The notes under the pieces: model-generated
Databases searched by the model: none
Told to the model about the DNA's origin: nothing
Seen by the model: only the letters and a program-made list of their open reading frames with translations
Shown here: positions 15,212 to 21,435 of the stretch, one piece after another
Numbering within the stretch: position 1 is the stretch's first letter
How the letters are laid out: each line of letters begins with the position of its first letter
IMG/VR virus record: IMGVR_UViG_3300050821_008083
Location: 1-34,405 of that record
Length of the DNA stretch: 34,405 bases
DNA from: a virus
Reading direction: 5' to 3' (one strand)
Made by a program: the position numbers and the translations under genes

Positions 15212-15965
15212 ACCGCTGAAAATTGTTTGCGGCATTCTCTCGACCTATGAACGGAACGGCTGGCACCATCCCTCAATCACTCAATTCTTCGCCGATCTGC
15301 CGTTCAAGACCGGCTACGGATTCCGCGTAGTTCCCATCAACAATTTCGTTCCGGCTGCGGCGGGGCGCAATGTGTTCTGCAGAAATTTCAAGGACACGGA
15401 TGCGGACTGGCTCTGTATGATCGACAACGACATGGCGCTCCCGGAGAATCTGTTTGACGCAATCAAGGACGCGCCCGCCGATGCGGGGATCGTTGTGCCA
15501 TCGTTTTACCTGTGGGACCAAACGAAATCAAGGCTCGTTCTGTGTTGGGGTTTGGACAACGAACCGGAAAGAACGACGCCGACCGCGAGGTTCGGTCCTG
15601 GCTTCCACGAATTGTCGAAATGCGGCACGGGCGTGATCTTCATCAAGCCGTCTGTTCTGCGCGCCATGACCTATCCCTACTTCCGCTATCTCTACAATGA
15701 GGATCAAGGAATGGCCGGGACGGAGGATATTCAGTTTTGCCTCACCGCCCGCTCGGGCGGCGCGAAGATTTACGGCAACGCTTCCGTGACGGTCGGCCAT
15801 TATCACAGCGTGGAACTGAGCACCCTTTGGAGTTGGGCCGAAAGCGTATACGGCGAGAAAAAGATTGACACGCAGAGTGACACGAGCGTAGAGTCCTCGC
15901 ATCTGGACGCGGCAAGTCCTGCCGTCCCGCAAGAAGCAAAAGCGAGTCCCGCACAAGCTTCTTAG
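15186..15965 (+). CDS. Glycosyltransferase, GT2-like
   Basis: This roughly 259-residue protein is a GT-A-fold glycosyltransferase. It opens with KIVCGILSTYER, has AAAGRNVFCRNF before the core LCMIDNDMALPENL with a DND metal site at residues 80-82, then GTGVIFIKPSVL, and GTEDIQFCLTARSGGAKIYG, the usual EDxxF(C/W) base region of GT2 enzymes, followed by GHYHS. The C-terminal 40 residues are a flexible Ser/Ala/Pro tail. The start is uncertain: GTG 15186 is given, but TTG 15201 or TTG 15177 are possible. It overlaps the phosphatase gene and directly precedes the capsid region, so it may act on virion or host-surface glycans. Confidence 0.75.
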   Translation: MSLCILTPEPLKIVCGILSTYERNGWHHPSITQFFADLPFKTGYGFRVVPINNFVPAAAGRNVFCRNFKDTDADWLCMIDNDMALPENLFDAIKDAPADAGIVVPSFYLWDQTKSRLVLCWGLDNEPERTTPTARFGPGFHELSKCGTGVIFIKPSVLRAMTYPYFRYLYNEDQGMAGTEDIQFCLTARSGGAKIYGNASVTVGHYHSVELSTLWSWAESVYGEKKIDTQSDTSVESSHLDAASPAVPQEAKASPAQAS

Positions 15966-16035
15966 CGAAACTGCTCTCAAACGAAAGTCCTTCCGGCGAG
16001 AGACGGTCCTAGATCAGAAACTCTAGGGGTGTCTC
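15966..16035 (+). promoter_or_regulatory. Leader of the capsid gene with small hairpin
   Basis: This 70-base gap precedes the major capsid gene. CTAGA (16009-16013) pairs with TCTAG (16022-16026) around an 8-base loop, and the 3' arm touches the AGGGG ribosome site at 16025-16029. A GCGAGAG stretch is shared with the leader before 4875. No clear -35/-10 pair is visible. It may set the translation level of the capsid gene. Confidence 0.35.
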
Positions 16036-17016
16036 ATGGCCTATTCGCCTGCTGGGAATACCACCCAGACTGCGGGTTTAGCGCATCTAGCAACGGTTTG
16101 GTACAACCGGCGCGCCCTCGATCAGCTCAAAAAGCGCTTCCGCTTCTACAACGCCTGCGAACCGGACATGGTTCCGCGCAGGTCGGGCAAGACGGTGCAG
16201 TGGTTCCGCTACCAGCTCCTTGGTGCGAACACCACGCCCGCGCCCGAAGGGACTGTCAGTAACTCCAACACCCTCGGCTCGATCACGCTCTCCGGTACGG
16301 TGTCCGAGTATTCGGACTTCATTACCGTCTCCACGCTCCTCGATGAAACCGCCATCGATCCCATCGTACAGAACGCCGCCGAGCAGCTCGGTTATTCGGC
16401 TGGCCTGTCCGTGGACACGATTATCAAGGCGGCGTTTGACGGCCAGGCGAGCGCCGTCCTTTCCCCGGCCACGCTCGGCACCTTCGCGACGATTGACGAC
16501 CTGCGGCGCTGCAAGGCGCTCCTCGAAGGCGTGGATGTGCGCCCCAAGGACGACAAGTACTACTACTGCATCATGCACCCGTACATCATCTACGACATTA
16601 AGAGTGACAACACGGCGGGCGGCTTTATCGATCTCATGAAGTGGGCCGATCCGAAAGTCTTTTTGGAACCGCCGAATCCGTTCGATGATCCGGTGGGCGT
16701 GGTCGAGAACATCAAGATTTGGGCCACCACCAATGTCACAACGAGCGGCTCTGCCCCCAACGTCCTGTACTCGGCCTATGTGGTCGGGCGCGGCGCTGCG
16801 GGCGCGGTAGACCTGCAGGGCTCCGGTCCCTCGCGCGTAGAGGACCCCTCCAAGCAGCAATTCCGAATCAACGTGATTCGCGGCGGCCCGCAGATCGCGG
16901 ACCCTGCCGGAATGATCGGCGCGGCGGTTTCCTACCGCTACGTGTTCCTCACGCAAATTCTGGATACGGTCAACCTGCGCTACCGGATTTTCAAACCGGA
17001 CGCGAGCCTCGTGTAA
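16036..17016 (+). CDS. Major capsid protein, N4-gp56-like
   Basis: This 326-residue protein resembles the N4-gp56 family of major coat proteins, which form the icosahedral shell with an HK97-type fold. Recognisable parts are the N-terminal ATVWYNRRALDQLKKRF, the QWFRYQLL stretch, a flexible E-loop-like TPAPEGTVSNSNTLGSI, TVSEYSDFITVSTLLDETAIDP, and the long alpha helix with GYSAGLSVDTIIKAAFDG. The C-terminal part (MHPYIIYDIKSD, SYRYVFLTQILD) is typical of the P-domain and final strand. AGGGG 6 bases before the ATG and the position after scaffold support the call. Confidence 0.88.
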   Translation: MAYSPAGNTTQTAGLAHLATVWYNRRALDQLKKRFRFYNACEPDMVPRRSGKTVQWFRYQLLGANTTPAPEGTVSNSNTLGSITLSGTVSEYSDFITVSTLLDETAIDPIVQNAAEQLGYSAGLSVDTIIKAAFDGQASAVLSPATLGTFATIDDLRRCKALLEGVDVRPKDDKYYYCIMHPYIIYDIKSDNTAGGFIDLMKWADPKVFLEPPNPFDDPVGVVENIKIWATTNVTTSGSAPNVLYSAYVVGRGAAGAVDLQGSGPSRVEDPSKQQFRINVIRGGPQIADPAGMIGAAVSYRYVFLTQILDTVNLRYRIFKPDASLV

Positions 17017-17028
17017 GGGAGACGACGA

Positions 17029-17619
17029 ATGCCGAACGCAAATGTGATTCAACGGTTTGTCGGGGCCAACTCCCCGGCGCAGGGCGCGAACGTCATTCCC
17101 TCGATCACGCTCGTCACCACCACGGAGCAGCTCTTCGCCGTGCAATCGGGCGGCACGGCCATTATTGCGCCATTCCCTCCCGGCCAACTCCTCGGCGCGA
17201 CCGCTGCACCGAGCTTCGCATCGGGGTATGACGGCTTCCCGTTCAAGGTCCGCGCGGCCTTTAAGACCACCACGGCGGGCACCTCCACGATTATTTTCAA
17301 TATTTACGCGAACCAGGTCGGCACCACCATCACGGCGGGTAACAAAGTCGCGACCATTACGAGCCAATCGCTCGTGACTGCCTCGACTTCCGGGTGGTTG
17401 GAGGCGTATCTGATCTGGGATTCCATTGGGAAAACGCTTTCCGGTGGCCAGCAAGGCGGATTCGGAACCACGGTCGTGACCGGCAACGCCGCGCTCACGA
17501 ACACGGCGATTTCCATCCCCGCGCTTTCCAATTTGAACTTTGCCGCGAGCGCCACGAACGGCTCCAGCGTCGTGGGCAATATCGTGACGCTGACTGAATT
17601 TGTTGTTGAGACGGTGTAA
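17029..17619 (+). CDS. Beta-rich virion accessory protein behind capsid
   Basis: This 196-residue beta-rich protein follows the capsid gene with GGGAGA before its ATG. Ser, Thr, Gly and Ala dominate, with strands PFKVRAAFK, TSTIIFNIYAN and AYLIWDSIG. It is a paralogue of the product of 6462-7013. Position suggests a decoration (cement) or head-vertex protein, or a small tail protein. No family is assigned. Confidence 0.72.
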   Translation: MPNANVIQRFVGANSPAQGANVIPSITLVTTTEQLFAVQSGGTAIIAPFPPGQLLGATAAPSFASGYDGFPFKVRAAFKTTTAGTSTIIFNIYANQVGTTITAGNKVATITSQSLVTASTSGWLEAYLIWDSIGKTLSGGQQGGFGTTVVTGNAALTNTAISIPALSNLNFAASATNGSSVVGNIVTLTEFVVETV

Positions 17620-17630
17620 GGAGACAGCCG

Positions 17631-18089
17631 ATGCCGAATTTTGGAATGCTACCTCTGGGCGGGACTCTTTTGGGTCTTGCCACTGTGACCACGACCGGAA
17701 CGAGCGCGGCCCTCACGCTTCCCCCGGCGTCGAGCTACCGTCTCATCATTCAAGCACAAACGGTTTCCGGGACGCTGCCGACGCTCGTCGCCATCGTTTG
17801 CACCTCAATGGACGGAGGCACGACCTACAACGAAATTCTCTCGTCCTCAACCATCACCTCTAGCGGCCTGGGACAGCAACTCATGGTCCGGCCTTACCTG
17901 GGGATCGGTGACGCGGCCACCTCGGCATCTTCGACCTTGCTCGGTACGGCGGATATGGGCGCAGCCATCGTGAACAATGGTCCGATCATTCCCGGTTTCA
18001 TCAAGATTCGCTGGGTGATTAGCGGCACGACGCCTTCAATTGCCTGGCAGGTGCAGTACGCCGCTGTCCCGCAGGACTTGAGCGACTAG
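17631..18089 (+). CDS. Beta-rich virion accessory protein, second behind capsid
   Basis: This 152-residue protein has AAGGAG before its ATG. It has alternating strands (YRLIIQAQTVSGTLPT, FIKIRWVISGTTP, WQVQYAAVPQ) and a MDGGTTYNEIL loop. It is a paralogue of the product of 5678-6169. It probably adds to the head shell or the head-tail junction, by position only. Confidence 0.72.
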   Translation: MPNFGMLPLGGTLLGLATVTTTGTSAALTLPPASSYRLIIQAQTVSGTLPTLVAIVCTSMDGGTTYNEILSSSTITSSGLGQQLMVRPYLGIGDAATSASSTLLGTADMGAAIVNNGPIIPGFIKIRWVISGTTPSIAWQVQYAAVPQDLSD

Positions 18090-18095
18090 GGGCCA

Positions 18096-18707
18096 ATGCT
18101 CATTCTCGATACGCCCGCGCAAGAGCGAGCGTCTCGCTCAGGGGCAAAGGAACGCACTCTGGCGCAGCGGAACGCGGCTCTTGCGCAGGAAATTCAATCC
18201 AATACCATCTCGGTTCGCACCGACGCGGGCCGCGACACAAGTTCGCTCCTCGAACAGATGGGCCGACCGCTGACCAGTACCGAGGTTCAGCGGCGGCTCC
18301 TTCTGTGCAACCCCCGGCTGATCTTTGAGCGCTCGATCCGCTATCCCTCCTTGACCGGCGTATACATCGAGAAGGATGAGCGCACGGCGGCGGGGACGTG
18401 GGGGAAACGGAAGATTCACTTGTTCGGGATGGAGAGCGGCATTCTCCCGGAATTTTCCGTGCTGCACCAAACAACCAAGCGCGTTCCGAATCCTGAATTG
18501 ATCGCCGCGATGGGAGACAAGAAACCTTTTCCGCGCGACGGCGTGAAGTGGGTGGATGTACCGACCTTTGAAGGCGAGACGCGCGGCTGGCGCACAGTCC
18601 TGATCCGCTTATTGCATCTCGAACTCATTACACGCGGCCAGGTGGATGAACATTTCGGGTGGACTCCATCGCGTCCCTCGGAGCGCTGGGCGGCGCTCAC
18701 CGAATGA
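18096..18707 (+). CDS. Hypothetical protein of the head-tail region
   Basis: This 203-residue protein has a helical, charged N-terminus with QERASRSGAKERTLAQRN, then a mixed region with RLLLCNPRLIFERS and GVYIEKDE, and ends with a helical LIRLLHLELITRGQVDEHF. The ribosome site AGGGG lies just before the ATG. The fold is not recognised; position suggests a virion or assembly protein. Confidence 0.65.
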   Translation: MLILDTPAQERASRSGAKERTLAQRNAALAQEIQSNTISVRTDAGRDTSSLLEQMGRPLTSTEVQRRLLLCNPRLIFERSIRYPSLTGVYIEKDERTAAGTWGKRKIHLFGMESGILPEFSVLHQTTKRVPNPELIAAMGDKKPFPRDGVKWVDVPTFEGETRGWRTVLIRLLHLELITRGQVDEHFGWTPSRPSERWAALTE

Positions 18708-18748
18708 GTAAGCCTTTTGGACGAGCAGCATCGAGAGAGGAAAGCGAA

Positions 18749-19324
18749 ATGCCAACAAACATGCAGCCCGGAAGTATTTCGATCACGCCGGAACAGCTCC
18801 AGGAACTTTTGCGCACGGCCATCGCCGAGGCTGTGGGCCAAGCAACGAAGCTCAACCCCATTGAGCAGCGCAGGCTCGATGAGGAACTCCAGAAGGATCG
18901 TCGGCGCAACATGATGATGATCCAGCTCGGCAAGATCGAGGAGGAATCCGCGCGCCAGAAACGCGACGGCTGCTCCCATATGCGCCATCCTGCCGGGGCT
19001 GGGAAACTCGCGGGTCACAGCGCGCCAAAGGGATCGCTCGGCGCGGAATGGTGTACGGGCGGGCAAGCCTATCAAGACGGCACAGCGATGATTATCTGCC
19101 TGCGCTGCAGCTCCACATGGCTCTTCCGCCCCGATCCGAACTACTACAACGCGATCCTGCAGAATGGGCTCCTTGGCGAAGCGCCGCCGCCAGAAGCGCA
19201 CACGATTTGTCCGGGATGTTTCAACCTAAAACCGGAGTGCCGCTGTAAGGAATTGTATTTGATCTCCAAGGCCGATGAAGCGGTCGCGCAGGCCATTCAC
19301 GGAGTTTCGGAAGTTGTCGCTTAA
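18749..19324 (+). CDS. Coiled-coil protein with C-terminal zinc-ribbon-like domain
   Basis: This 191-residue protein has an N-terminal helical part (TPEQLQELLRTAIAEAVGQ, then a charged coiled coil with EEELQKDRRR-like character) and a C-terminal domain with ICLRCSSTW and TICPGCFNLKPECRC, four or five metal-ligand cysteines. ATG 18749 with AGAGGAAAG upstream is preferred; ATG 18704, which overlaps the previous stop as ATGA, would add 15 residues. It ends just before a strong hairpin. Role unknown. Confidence 0.65.
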   Translation: MPTNMQPGSISITPEQLQELLRTAIAEAVGQATKLNPIEQRRLDEELQKDRRRNMMMIQLGKIEEESARQKRDGCSHMRHPAGAGKLAGHSAPKGSLGAEWCTGGQAYQDGTAMIICLRCSSTWLFRPDPNYYNAILQNGLLGEAPPPEAHTICPGCFNLKPECRCKELYLISKADEAVAQAIHGVSEVVA

Positions 19325-19331
19325 ATAAAAA

Positions 19332-19354
19332 GGGCCGCGCGCTCCGCACGGCCC
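19332..19354 (-). terminator. Hairpin with T tract on the minus strand
   Basis: GGGCCG (19332-19337) pairs with CGGCCC (19349-19354); after one mismatch three more pairs close a 3-base loop. Read on the minus strand the stem is followed by TTTTTATTT (complement of 19323-19331), the form of a rho-independent terminator. On the plus strand the stem is followed by only CTCTAT, so it would stop plus transcription weakly at best. There is no minus-strand gene nearby, so it may guard against antisense transcription or act in both directions. Confidence 0.6.
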
Positions 19355-19395
19355 CTCTATGTGCCGACCCTTAACTGCTCCGGGGATTCTAGCAC

Positions 19396-20658
19396 ATGCC
19401 GTCAACTTATTCGCCCCAAGACGCGATCAATCTCGTGCAGACCTACGCGCACGGCGCGCCTCTCGTCGTGCCTGCCGCGAATATCGTGGACATGATCTCA
19501 AGCGCGATCTGGCGCTACTACCCTTGGGGCTGGTCCATCAATTCCTTCACGCAAACGAACATGGTGCAGCTCACGCAAGGCGCGGGCGCGCCGCCGACCG
19601 GGGGAGCGCAATTTACCGGGAATCGCCAGGATTACACCATCACGGGCGCATGGTTTACATACCCGATCAACATCCAGTTCGGAGGCGTCACCAATAATAA
19701 TTTCGGCGGCGGTTTCATTGTGCAGACGACGCCTAATGGTCTCTCGGAAGTCGGCACGACGGTCACGATCAACACGCTCTATCCGCACAACCTGCCGACC
19801 GGCGCAACGCTCGCAGGAACGACCGGCACAATTGTTTGTGACGCAAACACTGCTTGGAACGGCTTGACGGTTACGATCACGACCGTTTCGACGAATCAAC
19901 AAATCGTCGGAACGGTCTCGCCGTCAGGGCTCCCCGCGTCGGGCGGATCGGGCGCTCCGCTTATCCTACGACCGCTCAAGATGCGCCTCGCGCGCCTGGA
20001 TACCAATCCCCCGGAATATCGGGAACTTGCCGCGCTTGCGAATCTCTCTCCCGAACTCTCGCGCACGGCGGGAATCGACACGATGGGCGCGGTCGGATGG
20101 TTCGCTTCGCAAAGTTTCTTCCGGCTCATGAATTCGCCGCAGGTTTCGCAGGGACAAATCATTCAGCTCCTTGGCGAATACCAAGCGCGGCCCGCGAAGG
20201 TGACGGCGGCGAACATGACGACCCCGTTCCCCTTTCCCGATGACTATTTCAACGTCATGGACGCGGGAGTCTTATGGAAGGTCTACCAGCTCACCGACGA
20301 TCCGCGCGCGGGCGGTGCGCAGCAATCGAAAAACGGATCGATGATCCAGCAATACACGGGACAGCTCGGACACTTTATGTCCCTACTCCTGGAGATGGCA
20401 AGGACTGAGGACTTAAATGCAGGAGACGAATTTATGTATCCAGAGTCTCCTTTAGGGGTAGGGCGCTCTTATTGGCCCGGACTTTTATGGTGTTTAGAAT
20501 CAGTAGGATACAAGTGTGTGTATACGTTTACTCCTTGCCTCGTTTTTCAGTTAAAAGATTGCGGTGCCTTACAAAGACCAGAATTCCGAAGCTGCAATTG
20601 CAAGCCGCCAGCGAACGTCAAGAACTTACGAGGCAAACCATCGCGAGAAGCGGCGTGA
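19396..20658 (+). CDS. Head-tail adaptor-like protein with altered 3' end
   Basis: This 420-residue frame holds an N-terminal helical region (DAINLVQTYAHGAPLVVPAAN), a beta insertion (about residues 60-190), and a helical region with ELAALANLSPELSR and QIIQLLGEYQARPAK. Position after the capsid genes and before the tail nozzle fits an adaptor or tail-tube-A type protein, by inference. From about codon 335 (base 20400) codon use changes sharply to AT-rich third positions (many TTA, GTA, TCT, GGA), and the last 95 bases overlap an HNH gene in another frame. The true ancestral C-terminus may have been replaced or moved by the HNH insertion. Confidence 0.65.
   Translation: MPSTYSPQDAINLVQTYAHGAPLVVPAANIVDMISSAIWRYYPWGWSINSFTQTNMVQLTQGAGAPPTGGAQFTGNRQDYTITGAWFTYPINIQFGGVTNNNFGGGFIVQTTPNGLSEVGTTVTINTLYPHNLPTGATLAGTTGTIVCDANTAWNGLTVTITTVSTNQQIVGTVSPSGLPASGGSGAPLILRPLKMRLARLDTNPPEYRELAALANLSPELSRTAGIDTMGAVGWFASQSFFRLMNSPQVSQGQIIQLLGEYQARPAKVTAANMTTPFPFPDDYFNVMDAGVLWKVYQLTDDPRAGGAQQSKNGSMIQQYTGQLGHFMSLLLEMARTEDLNAGDEFMYPESPLGVGRSYWPGLLWCLESVGYKCVYTFTPCLVFQLKDCGALQRPEFRSCNCKPPANVKNLRGKPSREAA
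20421..20451 (+). promoter_or_regulatory. Hairpin masking a Shine-Dalgarno site
   Basis: AGGAGAC (20421-20427) pairs perfectly with GTCTCCT (20445-20451) across a 17-base loop. The 5' arm contains AGGAG, spaced 8 bases from an in-frame ATG at 20434 that lies in the loop. Homing endonuclease genes in phages are known to be controlled by such ribosome-site hairpins, but here the ATG is in the frame of the upstream gene, not of the HNH gene at 20564, so the target is unclear. Confidence 0.4.
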
Positions 20659-21100
20659 AGAAAAACGAACCGCATACTGGAGCGATCCCGACGCGGAGCG
20701 TGAACGCAATCGCGATCTCAAAAAGCGCTGGCGAGTTGAGGGTAAATGCGTAAATTGCGGCAGCCTCAACGATCTATTGCCGAAAACGCTGTGCTCGGGT
20801 TGCGCTCCCAAAATAGCGGCAGCAACGAAAAAGTGGCATCTGCGCCTACGCCGCGAAGCGTTCAATGCCTACGGTGGCCCGCAATGTAAATGTTGCGGGA
20901 TTTTAATTGACGACTTTTTGACCATCGATCACATCAATGGCGGCGGAAATCGGCAAAAGGAAGAGCTTGGAGGCGGTGGCGTGAAACTTTACGCATGGCT
21001 GAAACGTGAAGGTTATCCGCCCGGTTTCCAAGTCCTCTGCATGAACTGCAATTTTGCAAAGGGCAAGTATGGCCAATGCCCGCACGAGCGTGGGGTCTAA
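20564..21100 (+). CDS. HNH homing-type endonuclease
   Basis: This 178-residue protein has a basic N-terminal region (RKEKRREEKR-like, residues 25-58), a first four-Cys knuckle (C62, C65, C77, C80), and a C-terminal HNH nuclease domain: CKCCG (108-111), LTIDHINGGG with the catalytic DH at 122-123, a helical LYAWLKREGYP segment, and LCMNCNFAKG (159-168), ending QCPH. Such free-standing enzymes cut DNA and spread by copying into cut sites. It starts at GTG with no visible ribosome site, a few bases after an in-frame stop, inside the end of the upstream gene. Its TAA overlaps the ATG of the next tail gene. Confidence 0.85.
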   Translation: MPYKDQNSEAAIASRQRTSRTYEANHREKRREEKRTAYWSDPDAERERNRDLKKRWRVEGKCVNCGSLNDLLPKTLCSGCAPKIAAATKKWHLRLRREAFNAYGGPQCKCCGILIDDFLTIDHINGGGNRQKEELGGGGVKLYAWLKREGYPPGFQVLCMNCNFAKGKYGQCPHERGV

Positions 21101-21435
21101 TGGCGACTAAGACAATCACCGCCTCTCAAGCCTTTCAAGACAGCGCGGGAAACATCCTCGCGAGTGGCACGCTCATTCTCCGCTTGAGCGCTCTCGCCAA
21201 TGCCCAGGCCGCAGGCGGCGGGCAGATCGAGCCCGTGGACATCGTGATTCCGCTCACCGCAGGAGGGCTTATCACTGGCGCTTCTCTGAATCTTTGGGCG
21301 AATGACCAGCTCGTCCCCGCTTCGACGTTCTACACGATGCGCCTCTACAACTCGAATGGTCTCCTCGTTGCCGGTCCCGCCAACTGGACGATTGCGGGCA
21401 GCTCGCCCATTGACGTGAGTGCGATCAGCCCCTAA
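21100..21435 (+). CDS. Small tail-fibre-like beta protein
   Basis: This 111-residue protein starts at ATG 21100, overlapping the HNH stop. It is beta-rich, with an ITASQAFQDSAGNILASGTL opening and a C-terminal GPANWTIAG strand, similar in style to small virion proteins placed before nozzle or fibre genes in podoviruses. Before the HNH insertion it probably followed the adaptor-like gene directly. It ends with a one-base overlap with the next gene. Confidence 0.65.
   Translation: MATKTITASQAFQDSAGNILASGTLILRLSALANAQAAGGGQIEPVDIVIPLTAGGLITGASLNLWANDQLVPASTFYTMRLYNSNGLLVAGPANWTIAGSSPIDVSAISP

Noticed and set aside
16087-17454. 455-codon open frame on the minus strand opposite the capsid gene
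   Set aside because: It mirrors the capsid codons, has no ribosome site and an Arg/Gly-heavy product without domain features.
20403-21110. Group I intron around the HNH gene
   Set aside because: No recognisable intron core segments were found at the borders, and the downstream gene starts with its own ATG, so a free-standing HNH gene is simpler.
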